This document shows positions 1-15,900 of a DNA stretch of 64,000 nt, piece after piece (the stretch's first letter is position 1; each line of letters starts with the position of its first letter). The notes under the pieces are model-generated. The model was not told the origin of the DNA. It saw only the letters and a program-made list of their open reading frames with translations, and searched no databases. Position numbers and translations under genes: made by a program. Source of the stretch: Patagioenas fasciata (Eukaryota > Chordata > Aves > Columbiformes > Columbidae); contig NC_092560.1 in assembly GCF_037038585.1 (NCBI RefSeq), forward strand, positions 55,650,049-55,714,048, read 5' to 3'.

Positions 1-995
1 TGTGGGATTACCGTATTTAAATAACATTTATGATCATGTAAAGTATCTTAGCTGTTCCCCTGCTCTTGGCTCAGGAAGCCATCCCAGCTATCTCTGCCAG
101 CTCCATCCTGGTTCCACTGATGCTCTAGGATGCCTTAAAGTATCACATTTACATTGTTCTGCTTAGGCATCAGAATAACAATTTCATGATCAGTCCTATG
201 AAGAAGATATGAAAGTTCTGACCTGATACATAAAAAAGGCCCCTATCTTAAATTTTGTCAAGATCTTGTACTTTGACTTGATCCCCCACTACCAATACCT
301 TTACAAATTTTAGTTTTGCTGAATACAACAGATCATTCATAGGTTAAGCATCTGCAATTAAAATGTCCATCTACAATTTTTCAAAGAAATCCCTTGCTAT
401 TTTCATGACAAACTCAATATATTCCCATTCTGCAAAAATTAGATGTGCTGAACTCAGTCCAGGTTAACTTTCCTCCTCCTAGAGTGTCAGCTACACCAGA
501 AACAATTGAATTACTCACATGGTAAACTAATCACAGCACCACTTGTTGCTTTATGTTCAGTCACCAAATAGCTTGAGATCTGGAAGATAACTTCTGCATC
601 TTATTCCTGTAAACTTGCCATCTCTTCCAGCAACCAGCTTGGAGATTCACTGAGTTATTTGTTTCCAAAGTCAAGCAGGTCAAATTGTTGGTTTAGCATT
701 TACATTGTAGTGAGTCTACAGTTTTTGTCTTGCTGTTCATTGCCACAACAGAACTATATCTCTCTCTCACTGCCAGAAAATGGATTATCTACTCAGCTAT
801 TTTTACTTGTGTTTCTGTTATTAACTTCCTAACCTCACTTCTTCTGAGCAAAGGTATGATACAGATAATGTCAAGGTAAGATAACAAAAACATATACATT
901 CTTAATACATCAAAGATTTGTAAAAGATTTTTTTTTCCTCTGGGGATAAAAAAATTAAATTTTAAAAATTAGAAACTGATAAAAAACATTCTCAC

Positions 996-3900
996 CACAA
1001 CTCTAAACCATCTTCCAGAAGATAGACATGTGGAGGTTGAGAAACATCTGTACTTAGCTGAATAACTGGAAGTAGAAAAGGATAGAGATTTTTGCTGTCT
1101 GCTCCCAGGCCCTATAAAAATAAAAACCCAATAAAATACTTGAAAAAACACTCAAATCAAGCATTTGAAGAACAGCACATAAAAGATTTCTGATGGTGTT
1201 CAATTTGCATATTGTAAATACGCATTCAAGAAGTTAAAGGCTGAACTTGCATCTAAATGGTCCAACAACAATATATAGTGTGATACTCCTGAGCTTTCTC
1301 TCAACATGTCTTGAGAAAACTGTATGTTTTTTAATAAAAGTAGTTGCCTTCTTTTTTTCTTGCTGGTCTAGAAGAAAAAATTATAAACAATACCCATTAC
1401 TAAAAATATTCACTGTTTATTGTCTTTTTGGGAAAAGTCACAGCTCTAACAAATACTAACTAACTAAATGCCAAATGAAATGTTCAAAAAATCAAGAAAA
1501 CAATTCCTCTTTGAACCTTATCACTTACTACATCTTTGACATATTCTGAGATTCAGGAGGAGGGTTTATTTTCATTGCTAAACAAAGATTCACAGACTGA
1601 TGACAGTGATTTATTTTTTAAGTTATCCATGAGTCATACACAAAGATGTCTTCCAAAGAATGCAGAGTAAAAATTTTTTTCAACAATCATTTCATAAGAA
1701 CAGCTTATTAAAAAAAATGGGTTAAGATAACTATTGTCATAACTAATCATAAATTAAAAATAATCCTAAAAAGAATGGAATTCTCAAGTCTGTAACTACT
1801 TAATGTTTCGTAATATTACTACTTAAGAGAACTAAGGCTAGCTGAATGCAGCTGTTGCACGGCTATTCTTTTCAGAAACTGTTAAGTTAAAAATTCTTTG
1901 GTGTTTCTCAGTTAAGGCTTCTTTGTGGAATTATTCATTTCAACATACTTGTCCTAGAAGAAAAAGAAACTTGCAGAAATTTGCTTAATTTTTTTTGGTC
2001 CACCTTTACTTTTGGCCGTAGTCCATATTAAAGAAGTGCTTAATACCATGGATTCTGCACGCAGTATAACTGTGTATGGTTTTATTTGTCAATCTTTTCT
2101 CAGGAATGTATTACAACTTATTTGAATTTTTACTGCCAACAGCACAGATATTTCTACATATTTCAAGTTTAAGGATTATTTAGTCATACCAAGAGTTCTT
2201 CTTTCACTGGTAAGAAATTCAGGTAATTTTAACTATTATCTCTGGATAAAGCAAGTAGCTAAAAATTTCTAAAGGAGTTCAAAATTGTCGGCAACAGTAT
2301 TACAGTAAACCTCTAGAGGAATTAGAGAACATATTTACATGTATAGAAAAACAGGGAGGAGAGGCAAATAACCATCAAGAATCAAAACTACTTAAACAGA
2401 TCATCTTAAGTGCCATCATGCAGCACATACAGGACAAGCAGGTGATCAAGCCTGGTCAGCAAGGGTTTATAAAAGGCAGGTCTTGCTTGATCAACCTGAT
2501 TGCTTTCTATGACAAGGTGACCTGCTTACTAAGGATGAAGGAAAGGCTGTGGATGTTGTGTACTTAGAGTTTAGTAAAGCTTTTGACACCATACCCCACA
2601 GCATTCTCCTGGAGAAGCTGCAGCTCATGGGCTGGATGGGTGGACTCTGTAATGGATAAAGAATTGGCTGGATGGCTGGGCCCAAAGAGTTGTGGTGAAC
2701 TGAGCCAAATCCAGTTGACGACCAGTACAAGTGGTGTTGCCCAGGGCTCAGTATTGGGGCCAGTTCTGTTTCATCTCTTTATCAGTGATCTGGATGAGGG
2801 GACTGAGTGCACCCTTAATAGGTTTGCTGATGATACCAAGTTGGGTGGGAGTGCTGATCTGCTGGAGGGTAGGAAGGCCATACAGAGGGATCTGGACCAG
2901 CTGAATGGTTGGGCTGAGGCCAGTTGTATGAGGTTCAACAAGGCCAAGTGCCGGGTCCTGCACTTAGGTCACAGCAACTTCAGGCAGCGCTACAAGCTCA
3001 GGGAAGAGTGGCTGGAAAGCTGCCTGGCAAAGAGGGATCTGGGGGTGTTGATTGACAGCAGCTGAACATTAGCCAGCAGTGTGCCCAGGTGGCCAAAAGG
3101 CCAAGAGCATCCTGGTTTGTGACAGGAATAGTGTGGCCAGCAGGACTAGGAGAGTGATTGGGCCACTGTACTCAATAGTGGTGAGGCTGCATCTTGAATC
3201 CTGTGTTCAGTTTCGGGCCCTTCAATACAAGAAAGACTTTGAGGTGGTGGGAAGAGTGCAGAGAAGGGCAACGAGGCTGTTGGGAGGTCTGGAGCACAAG
3301 TCTGATGATGAGCAGCTGAGGGAGCTGGGGCTGTTTAGCCTGGAGAAAAGGAGGCTGAGGGGAGACCTTATTGCTGTCTACAACTACCTGAAGGGAGGTT
3401 TTAGCATGGGGGGTGTTGGCCTGTTCTCCCAAGTAACAAGTGATAGGACAAGAGGAAATGGCCACAAGTTGTGCCAGGGAAGGTTCAGATCGGACATGAG
3501 GAAAATTTCTTCACAGAAAGGGTTGTCAGGTATTGGAACAGGCTACCCAAGAAAGTGGTTGAGTCACAATCCATGGAGGTGTTGAAAAGATATGTAGATC
3601 TGACACTTAGGGACTTAGTTTAGTGGAGGATTTTGCAGTGTTAGGTTTACAGTTGGACTCAATGCTCTTAGATGTCCTTTCAACCTAAATGATTCTATGA
3701 TTCTAAAAGGTCAAAACTCATTTATCTGAATAGAAATTATCAGCAATATCCATTAGATACAAGGTCAGTCAACATAGCAATTAATGTTATATGGCAAAAT
3801 CTGGGACCAAAAGTTATCTATATTCCTTTAGTTTTGAGAACAGTTAAGATACTAAGTGAACCAAACAAACTTAGCTGAATGAACAACCTAATGAGACCTA

Positions 3901-6900
3901 ATGTTGATAAATGCAAGCAATATATCATAGAAAGGAAAAGTTTGCTACACCACACAGACATAAAATATAAAATCTACAGAAAAACAATGGTCTGAGAATC
4001 ACCATGTTCACTGCTATTCTTAGTACTGCTGTCACTTACTTCACTTATAAGTCACAGTCATAAAAGCGGTAAGGCGTTAAAATAGTTCTGACCATTCTGT
4101 TTTAAAATGGACACTAGAAAGACGAGATACTACAGTATAGCTAAAACATCTATAGTGAGCATGGATAAATTCTCAAAAGGAAAAAAAAACATCAAAAAGA
4201 CTGAAATACAAATAACAAATTGATTATGTAACAAAGCAAGTGGTTCAGAGTTGGTATTTTCTCTGTTTCATGTAACATATGTACAAGGCACAAGAGAACA
4301 TCATAAAGCTAAGAAGTTTAATATGGGATGAAATAAAGTTTTTTTTCCACACACTATAAAAAAATGTTGCAAAAATAATTGCAAAGGGACATATAGGTAT
4401 CAGAGGTTAGCAGTGGAAAGGTAATGGCAAAAATTGTAACAATAACAGTTATGATTTAAACACGTGATGTTAATCTGAATCAAAATGAAAACTGCAAGAA
4501 CAGGTAAAGTGAAACTCCTTGTGGTAGCCCATATCTTGGCCTGTGATTTAAAAGTGGCTCATGTTTACAGAAAGTTTGACACCAAAATAGAAATTTCACA
4601 TCTCTGGAGTTGAATTGAAAGTAACGGGGAAACATGTGCCTACACAGCAGAATCAAGTCAGAACTGTACATAACAATTGTAAGAAGAGATCAAGACCCTT
4701 AATGCTGGATGTGAAACAAAGGGAGCCAGAACAAGCTCTTTCACATAAGGTCATTAATGGAGATTTAATTCCAAGATTACAAAATCAAAACCCTCCACAA
4801 ACACAAGCAGATCTGCCTAAAGAACTGCTTTTACCATACCATCCCCTGAAAACAAAACTGTTTAGTGCTTAACATTAACCATGCTCATCTTCACTATCAG
4901 AGAAACACATTTTTATTATAAGACTGAGAAATGTTTAGAAATAGCCTACAAAACCAAAATATACCTTAATTTTACCTCTATACAGACACATAAACACAGA
5001 ATACATGTAGGCATGGCTGAGAAAGAACTCGAAGAGATACTGACAACATTTATTGGATTCTGATCCCTTACCTGGACAAGATGGATGAGTGTGGTTAAAA
5101 TTGCACATCGTAGCATATTGTGCTCCTCACTCTGTTTCCAAAGGAGTGGTAAATACTGAATCAAACAGTCTACATATGGTCGTATCTGAAGTTCAGAACA
5201 CAAATTCACTTATTTATGTGTGAAACAAGGCCATTAATTTATCCCAAGCATAATTTCTGAAATATTTAAGACCTGCTTTTGTCACAGTAAAAATAAAGAT
5301 TTTGCTTTGATTTACTCCTCTTTCCTCTTCCTAAAACACTATTTTCCACACTCTGTGACTGAAGTCACTTTTGACTGCATAGTGGTTTGAGAAGAACATA
5401 TTACCTATAGTAAAATTTGTGCATGGCAATGAGGCTTAAGTAGAAAACAGAAAACAAACAATACTTTATTTGATAGCCATAGATATTTTCATATTAATAT
5501 ATGCTTCACTTAGACAGGAGTCCTAAACAACAGCATTCTTTAAGATCATCAGAAACAGTCCCATGAAAAAAAAAATTACGCTGAATAACCTTCTGAAGTT
5601 ACCCATGCTTTGAGCAGGGGTTGAACCACATAATGTCCAGAAGTTCATCCCAACCTAATTTTTTTCTGTGATGCTCTACAATACTAAAAGGTTAATCTGT
5701 TTGTCTTCGAAACTATTTAAATAGGAATTAACCTGAACAGACTTAAACATTCTTTCTCAAATTGTTTTTTCTGTTTCTTCTCTAGCTGTTGTGTTGACTT
5801 TTCTTACAGCAGACAATTAGGAAAGCTACATTTGGCTCTCAGACAGGATTACTTGTGGGAAGAGGAGATAAACTCAAAACCATGTGTTATTTCTGTCCTT
5901 AATACAGCAATACTGAAAAAAAACCTGACACAAAATCAATCAACGGTTCATTTTCAAATTCTGCAAAAGCATCTTCAATTTCTTTACATTCTAGCTGAAG
6001 AATATATTTTAACACTAAGAAGAAAGCACTAAAAATATATGTGAACTTGAAACATTTCATACAGTTAGGAGAGTGCTGTATAGGCAATTGTAATCCCTGT
6101 CAGTGAAGATAAGATTACAAATTTAACTGCAGAGTCCCTGGGAGTGTGAAGCATTTTGACCCCCAAGATGTCTCTTAATATGTAAGAGTTAATAAAATAC
6201 TAGTTTAGATATAAGATGAGACAATTAGATTTGAAAGTGAAAATTAAAAAAACTGAAAGAAATGCATTAAGATAAGCATTAAAAGTCTTCCTTCTACTTC
6301 TACCTCCTTCCTTCTACTCTAAAAGATGAGTCAATACAAAAAACACACGGTAAATAAAGAAAAGCAGTAACTGAGCAAGAACACGTTACAAAAAAGATAA
6401 ATGAGAACTGGAAAAGGACAAGAGAACCAAGGAATGCAAATAATGCAAGCATTGACCATAACAATAACTAGTCTATTAATCAATTATATTTTTCACTATT
6501 TTTGTGTAAAGCAAAGTGTCATCCTCTGTATTTGTAGTAGAAAGTTAGCACTGAAGTCTGTAAAAAAAAAAATACCTGCATATTCACTCTTTCAATCACA
6601 CAAGACAGAACGTGAAGTACATGCATTTTGGTGTCACACTGTGTTACTTCCTGAAGCAGCTGAAAGAGCAGTGTAAACATGGGTTCCAGATACTGAAAGA
6701 AAAATAAATAAGTACAAATTAGACCATCAAAAATACAACTGGTGACAAGAATTGGTGATTTTTGCATACTCTCACCATTCTAAGACATCTGTGAACTTTG
6801 AAAGACAATTGCAAAGTATGCAAAATGTTACTTTTTCATTGGGAAAAAGGTACACTAGACAATCACACTAACCAATCACTGTCTAAAACAAGATAAAAAT

Positions 6901-9900
6901 ATTCAGAGAGACTCTTTAATAAAACTGTTCAAATGTTATCCAGTTTGAACATAAGCCATTCTCATGTTTGGGAAAGTATAAAACACTATAAAGCTGAAGG
7001 GCATATCTCCAGAAGGAGCACTTTGTTAGGGTCAAAGCAAAGGTACGCTCTTCCAGCTTTTGGGTCACAGATTAAAGTTAGATACTGAACGGTGTAGATG
7101 CACTCTGCATTTTTGTTCTGTTCCTTCACAAGAGAGTTGTAATTAACAAGGAAGTCACAATCAAATGAGAAGAAAAAAACACCTGCTAAGTTTCAGTGAT
7201 CAAAATAAGTGTTGTATGTTCAGCTTAATGTTTCATTGCTTAGTTCATGACAATAGTAATGACCACTGTAAAGAATGCAAATGTAGGAGACAAAGACAGT
7301 TTATGTTTTTAAGGTGCTATATAATCACACACTTATATTTAATATTTGTGTGAAACAGTAGGTTGAAAAGTACTGTATGAAACAGGCATACTGGAAAGTC
7401 ACATTGGTGAAGAGACTTGTTAAAGACAGAATTCATATTGTCATAGCATGAAGAAATTTAGCATCTGGTAAAACATATATATACACACAGAGAGAAAGAG
7501 AGTACTACACACAATGCTATCAAGTTGTAATAGTCATAATAGCAACACGTTTTGAATTGCCTGTTTGTGTATCGTACATCAGCAACCTTAGCAACAACAG
7601 TATGAGTCTTTACATGTTTTGGCCTATGAAAACTGAAAAAAAACCCCAAAACACACACACACTGATTACTAAATACTGTGGTTTGAAATGAAACTGGAAT
7701 TTTTTTCCTTCTTTCCTCTATAGATCTATCTGCTCATCAGAATATGTTCATATAAATGGTCTTACCGGTAGGAACTGGTCAGTTCTGAACTCAAAGTCAT
7801 CTACAGGTAAATAACCATTAAGAAAAAATAATACAGACTGTAGAGGGATACAAGACTCAAATAACCAAATATTCCATGGATATTACCAAATTCTTCCTGT
7901 TATAATTTTTGTGTAACTTTAAAGTTGTTTATTTTCCAGTAACTCTGAATTGAGAGCTAATCAAACATCTTTGTCCATAAAAGGATATCTAACTTCAGTG
8001 TCGTAGCTGTCTCAATACGGACCTGAAAGAAGAAAAGTCAAGATGTATCACGCATATGTCCAGTAAGCATATTGTTTATCAATATAATATCTGACAATAT
8101 CAAAGCAGTTGCTGTTTTGGCAATTGAATCATTCTGTGTGTTCTGTCACTCTCTAAGAAATGTAGTTAGTTCAAGACAAACATTTTCATTTCAGTATCCT
8201 TCACAGTTTATTTGGCATTGCTAAAGTGGTACCACCTGGAGAAACTACTCAGGTAAAACCTTCATGAAGGTCAAAAAAGAATTAAACAAGAATGTAGCCT
8301 GTGATAAAAACTCTTCCAACAGAGAAGGAGTTAAACCTGGGATTATCTCATGGCTTGCTGTCACTTATAAAGCACAGATTCATATAAAGTCAAGAAGTTA
8401 GCATGTTCTTCCCTGGTAGATGTTCAGATGCTCCAAAAGTGTCAACCAAAAACAGTCATGAGATCGACACAGAAACACATCCTGCTCTGCTAAAGCTGTC
8501 TGGAATCACTGAAAAAAATGTTATGACTACCATAACAGAGTAGCTCTATCAGTTGGCTGCTAAGTCTGTTTAAAAATTTTAAAAAGTAAAAATAAAAAGG
8601 AAGAAACGATCGCAAAACCAGCTTCTCAACTCAACCTCACCTGCTCGTCTACTGAAATTGTAGCTTAAAACCACAGAGTTGTACTCAACCAGCTTAGCAA
8701 TAAACACTGTTCTGTTAGCACATAACTACTGTTGATGCTAAAATAATACTGTATACTGCAGGGACTAGTCACAGAATAACCCTGTTTGATCTACACAAAC
8801 CGTTCATTTGTTTATAAATTATTTCTCTCCAGACCCTTCACAACTTCTTACAAAAAAAAAAAAAGACTGTCACTACTGTCATTCATTTTCCCACTGATGT
8901 AATCACCTAGTGATTATCTTAAGGGCTTCTTTTATGTCTTTGACCTTATTGTTCAACATCTCAACAACTAAATAGCCCCACAGCTTCCCAACAGATTCTC
9001 ATTCGCAAACAACAGACAGCAATGTGTGAAGTTCTCAATCAAATTTGCATAAGGTATGGTATTTCTGTTTCAGCTGTGTTTACAGAACATCACTTATTAT
9101 ACTTACCACTAAGTCCTGGTCTTGAAGCAAGTTACGAATTGCCTCATACAACATAGGTCTCAATTCTGATTTGAATTTTACAGAAATCCACTGCCCAATC
9201 AGCCAGATTACTCGTCGCCGTATTGGTTTATATCTTTAAAAGTGGGGGGAAAAAAAATGTACTCATTAACTCATCATATTTGCCATTGTAGAACACTTTA
9301 CTTCAAAAAAGAAAACTAAGAATCACAAGGAAAACATTATTCCCCAACAGAAGATGTAGTTTGTCAAGATCAACTTTAATGAAGAAATTTTTTCATCAAA
9401 ATTCTTTACTAGAAGGCTCAGTAAACACCAACTTAGTCAGAAAAAGGTAACTTTCATCTTAAATGACTGAATCTTGAAGATCCCAGTAGAGATACAGTTT
9501 ATTTTGCGCATAGCCCACCAAATAGATCTAAGATTTATTACCGCCACCATGGAGTCTACTGTGATCACCATACTTTCCAGCAATTTCACTGATATTCCTT
9601 TTACGCTAAAAATGTTAGGTCTAATACAACTTAAAAACGCAAACTTAAGTACTGCATTAGAGCAACTGCCACAGTATTTTGTGTCATCAGTCTAAGACTA
9701 TTCTCAGAAAGAACTGACATTACCTAATCTTGCACAACTACTACTGCAAGAAAGGCACAAAACAAACAGCTTTCGAGTCAATACAAAGAAGTAAGAACCA
9801 GAAAGGCAACGAGCTGGATTATCTAACATAATGATTACGAAAAGCATTCCATAGAGTTGCTGTTTTTCTCCACTGATTATAAAAACTGATGGGCAAAAGC

Positions 9901-12900
9901 AGCTCAAATTTAAGTGTTTAACTTCAGACATATAAAATTAGGCAAGATGAACCCCATCCACAGAATTTCAAGTAAATTATTTTGCTTCGTTATCCTAAAT
10001 GTATTTTTCATTTTATGAACTTCTGTCACGTAAGCCATTAAGACAGCAATTTAAACTGAAGCTATCAAGGCTTCTTTATATTTAATAAATGTGATATATT
10101 AAACATTCTGATAACCGTGAGATAGTTAACAAAGCACAACTTCAGAGAATGTGAAAGTTGTGGAAGTTGCATGTATACAGCAGTTCATCAGACTGGAACA
10201 TAAAGTTAATGAGGAATAACAATTCAGTTTTGCTTCAGATTTATTGAGTCGCAGTGAAGCATGAACAACCCATGCTGAAATACAACTTACACAACATGGT
10301 GCCTTACTAACATGTCCTTCTATTTATTCCAGAAGCTGTGATGATACAACTTCTATGCTTAGAAAGGTCGTGCCTGATACATAACCTTGCAAAAATCAGA
10401 ACATTAAAAAAGAAGTTTGAGATCGGCGTTGGATAGTTTTCAAACAACTATCACATAAAGAAAAGTTTTAAATTACATGACATAACTCTCCTCATACAAA
10501 CGATTTTCAACCTAGGTGACATCTGTTGTACAATTCATACATCCTACATGTATCTTTATAATTCTTTCTCCCTGATAGAGAAAAAGATAGTGTGCTTTTG
10601 GGTTGCTGGTTTTGTTTGTTTGTTTTTTGGGGGGCGGTGCTTGGTTTTTGGTGTTATTGTTTGTTCATAGGTGCTAATTTTTGAGGTCCTACCTTTTCTA
10701 CATTCACTCCTGAGAAAAGCTCACCTCTTAAAACATCACTAGCTTTTACAGTAAGAGCATACAGTAAGTATAAGCAGATGGAGCCTGCTGGACATAAAGA
10801 TCTCATGGGAAAAGTGACCATATTCCAAAATAAGGCAGCAATAGTCATAGGACAGTAGCTTTACGTGGTCTGTACAGCATTCAGACATCCAAGTCCAAAG
10901 TATCTCACTTGATACCAAAGTACTAAGTGTGACATTGATACTTTCTCTCAGCAGGAAAAGTTGTTATAAGATTGAATTATTGTGAGAAATTGTATTCAGT
11001 AAAGTATTTTCATATTATGGAAAAGTTTCTCCTTACTCTGTACAAAACTAGCTACCATGGCAAGTGATAAGTTTTGCAATGCAATGTTTCTAAATATCTT
11101 TAAGAATATTTTTTCATTAATCCTATATTTCTCCTACTGCTATGGCCACAGCTGACAGTCTCACTATCAACAGACAATGAAACATTCAAAGAACACAAAA
11201 CACAGCAAACTACAGTCACTGCTGACAAGGCATAGGCTTGTGCTCCCAGACATGAACCAATTTGTGAACAAGTATGCTAATCACCATGGGACATTCTGCA
11301 GGACAGCAGATCATGTCTTCCAATCGGCATATATATTCCTGAAGCTGTTTTTAAAGCAGCACTCCAATCAAACTACTACCATAGTCTCCCTTATTGCCAT
11401 GGTGGTCTCCAGCACTGCTGACAGTAGAAGCAGCTGAAGCAAATGAAGCTTCAAACTTCCAGACGACTTCTACTGCAAGCTTCTGTCCCCACAGGAATTT
11501 CATCCTGAGATACCAAAAATGCCAACCAAATGGTTAGATCAGGTGTCTTCCCTACTGTAAACACAACCCTATCAATTGTAGAAGACTTGCCTCAGTTTTA
11601 CTTAATGCTATATGGGTGGATGGTATAAAAATGCCGAAGCTACAAATACTGTGGCAGCTTTATTCAGAGATCAATACTGAGGACGTACAACAAAAAAAAA
11701 AGGATCAATCATATATACAAGATCTCTCATTTTTTCCTGCTCTTCTGTCATTTAATCTGTTAGAGTACTTGGCCACTGGTAAAAGCAAGATGAAGTTGAG
11801 ATCATGCAAAAAAAAAAAAAAAAAAGTAATGAGAAAAAGGTAAACAAATGTAGCACTTATTCTGTGACTCTGAAGTAAGGTTAGATATCCAAAGTAAAGA
11901 ATTCATTTTTAAGAAGTATATTATAATGCAAAGAAGCATTTCGTATTTTTAAGTGCACCAGGATCTTCCACTCTACCTTAAATTGAACTGTATTTGTAAA
12001 GAAAGTGTCTATAACTGGCATTTGGAAAAGATGGCCATTATGGAAAATCATTTACAATTTATAGTAGCTCCTAAGGGTATTAGCAAACAAATTAGTATAC
12101 ATTTCAGTTAACAATTACGTGTGGTAAGATTAATGGCAAATACAAAGAAAAGAAATAGTAAAATTCTTCAAAGACCATTAGGGTCGCTGCCAATGACTCA
12201 TAAGAAAAACAGGAAATACTTATTCAGAGCCAAAGGGTGACTGAGAACTCATCAGATAAGCATTAGCACATACAATAGCAGCTACTGTCCTTCCCCGAGG
12301 AAGCATGACAGTTTCAGGAACAGGGAGGAACACTCTTCTAGGCAATTGTAGACATGGACTGAGATGCCAAAAGCATCTTTCAAAATATCCTATGACATCC
12401 ACTAACCAAAACAAAGGTTTTCATGTGAAGGCCATCCAAGTGAAGGGAAACTTGGTGAGAAAGGAAACCCCCAGCACATGGGCCATGTAATACTTTTGAT
12501 GTAGAACCAGCCTGTGATCATTCACACTTTACAACACTACACAAATCCTCACTTCCTCACTTCATTGCTGGCAAAATCAGCAGAAGAGCACTACAGAGGG
12601 CATGTATTGAAACTAGCAGAGAAGAACAAATCACTCTTTTGGCTGAGCTACAGTTTTACAGAGATTTCCACAGACTGCAGTTAGCCTTTGCTGCCTGAAG
12701 GCCTCTGGGGTCTCAGAAGGCCTACATATCTCTCTTTAAGTGAGCAAAGGTGGCTGTCCTGAGAAAGATTAGTCAACTCAAATACTTGCAAGAAGACACT
12801 CATATTATTTTTACACAACCCTGGTAGTATCTGCCACACAGTAAAACAGAAAATTTCATGAATGCTATCACTTCTGTGACTGTATCAGCTATCAATATTT

Positions 12901-15900
12901 ATTTCATAACACTGCTCATTTATTGGATACATCTAAATGTTGAGTATTTTGCAAGTCTGCAATTACTTGACATTGTATCTTAAAAGATTTGTATCAACAG
13001 TTCATATTTAAACGAAGGTATAACAAGCTAAGGTGTTTACCTGTTGTGAGAAACCTGTAGTTCTGCTAACAGTTGATTCTTAAACCACTGATCGAAATCC
13101 ACACTGTCAAATAGCTCATACGCAGCCAGTCCAACTGCATTAAAGACTGGGAAAAATATATATTTATGCTTATTGTTTGCTTAAATACTAAATGATTTTA
13201 GTATTAATTAGTCAGACTAATTTAAGTTTCTGAAAACATTTTGGATAACCTGAACATAATAAAGAAAACAAAATTAAGCACAGCTTTCTGAATAAAGGTA
13301 TTATCAGACCATGGTAAAGTTAACTCTGGAAGAATGTTTAGTAAAAGAAAGATATTACAGAAGAAAGTTCAAAGACATAAGATCAATGAAGATCTTATTG
13401 TGACATCAGGAATTGTTCCATTAGAGGTTTTAGTCAACTCTTCTCCTTTGCCATAAAATCTCCTTACTTGTACAATGGACAGAGTATCTCTGTGGCAGCC
13501 CTGTAGCTCACTTACTTGCAGAAAGGACAGGACAGGACAGTAAGGGAGACTGTCTGGCTAAGGGTTTGTTTCACAAAAAAGGTGAAAAAAGCACCATATT
13601 TTTATATAAGTATTTTGAAAATAATGACATCAAGTGCAAGGAGAAATAGGATTTAGGTCTTACTCCCCCAGTGTCTTAAAAAACATCTTGCATATTCATC
13701 CTGCAACTTTTAAGAAGTCAAGCACATACACAAAAGCAGTTGTTACTTTAAAGGTAAAGCAAAATTTAATTTACCAGCATCTTTAATCAGTATAGCACTG
13801 GTATCTTCCATGTTGGTAGGTCCTACAAGACAACATTAAAATAAAGAAAAAAATGTAACTAAAACAAAGAACTAACGCAATTTGGCACTAAGTATGCTAT
13901 GAAATAAGACTGCCTCACTATTTTTGTTTTATTCACAAGTCCAGTTATTTCAGTTTCCATATTTTTTCAGGGAACATATGTAATCAAGTCTCAACTATAA
14001 TACAGTCTCTGCTTTCATGCTCTCTTTTTGATGGACTTCTTCGTGACTGAACAGTTTTAAGAGCAACACGGAAGGCAGAAGCATGCATCTTAAATGAACA
14101 GACTCAAAACTCACAAATTGCTGAAGACTGTTGACAATATGGCACTATTTCCAACAGTTCCTATACACTTTATATATGTGTGCTTGTGTACTTCACTTTA
14201 TAAGTAAAATTTTTCCAAAATCTTAAGAATTAATGAATAGTTAATACCATCTAGTTACTTCAACAGAAAAAAAAAAATGGCAAGCATACATGTATCTCTG
14301 ATCATGGAATTACTAACTTCCATAACTCTTGGAAAAAACAAAGTGACTGTTAACCCTGTTGTAAGGATACTTTTACCACTCCCAGGACTACAGCAGAGCA
14401 AGGCATCCTGAAACTTAGGTGCACAAAGAGAGTCTGGAGGTGAAGCCAGAAATCACCCTCAGAATATTAGTATTTATTTCTATTTTTAATAGAAACTAAT
14501 GATCCAGCCTAATAAGGACAAATATAAAATGTTTTAAGTCAGGTGAGATACAATGTGGGGAAACAACTAAAGCCAAAATGACAGGGAAAACAAAGCAGTA
14601 GTTACTACTCGTTATCTTCCATGGCCACTATAAAAATCAGTTTGAGGATGAAGAAAACCTGAATCATTCCTCAGTCTATGAAGACTTCAGTCATCTGAGG
14701 AATGGACACCTCTGCTGTAAGGACAGGCTGAGGGAGTTGGGGTTGTTCAGCCTTGGAGAATAGAAGGCTCTGGGGAGACCTTATTGCAGCCTTTCAGCCT
14801 GTTGTGATAGCACAAGGGGAAATAGTTTTAAACAGAAAGAAGGGAGATTCAAGCTAGACATGAGGAAGGAATTTTTTACCATGAGGGTGGTGAAACACTG
14901 GCACAGGTTGCCCAGAGAGGTGGTAGATCCCCAGTGCCTGGAGACATTCCAGGCCAGGCTGGATGGGGCTCTGAGCAACCTGATCTAGTTGAAGGTGTCC
15001 TTGCTCATTGCAGGGGGATTGGACTAGATGACCTTTGAAGGTCCCTTCCAACCCAAACTATTCCATGATCCAAACAGAAAAACACAATTTGCAAATCTTC
15101 GTAGTTGGAAAGCCCTCTCCAGGCTCCAAAATGAGAGCACAACTTGAACTTTTTCTTTTGAAGGTTTGTTTATTTTTTTTTCCCCTAAGATTTGTGCACA
15201 GATATGGCAGAATTACCATAGACTGCCTTGCAACATTTGAACAGAAAGTTCCCAGTAAAAAGCAACCTACACTACTTATTAATTAAAATTATTGTCAACT
15301 ATTCTCAAGAAAGCCTCAAACCTCACACAAGTAGAAAAGCCCCAATCTTTGCCAGTCATCTAGAAGAGTTACGATGAAAAGGAAAGAATCCTTAGGATTT
15401 CCTTTTCATATATATACATCGTATTTCCTTTATGGTAACTTTAAAAATAATTTTAAAATATTAACACATTCTTTCAAAAATACATAATGAATGTACTATA
15501 TATAATTAGATATCACAAAGTTGTTTAACAGTTGACAAAAGTGAATGTAAAGAATTCTACATTTCACAGTTCCTTTGTCTGCTAAAGAACTTACCTTGTA
15601 GACTGTGAACCATTTCTAGCAGCACAGGGCTAAGAGTCTGATTATATTCATGGAAAATATCGATAAAAAGAACTTCCGTGCATGGCTGAAAAAAATAAAA
15701 TATCTGGTTTAGAATCCATCAAAATAAAGGCTATTATAATACATTTTATGCTGAAATTTGTAAGTGCTGAATATCTTGTACTGAAGATAATTTAAAATGC
15801 AATATACTGTAGCAAAATTTGTATCATATGAAATACCACTCTTCTTATTACACTTATGCTTAACTCTTGCAAGATTTTGACAGCTGTATCTATACCAGCC

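Noticed and set aside
4480-4872. Open frames near 4480-4872 considered as an extra IPO11 exon
   Set aside because: The importin-11 protein reads without a gap from exon 5072-5185 to exon 996-1111, and no matching residues occur here.
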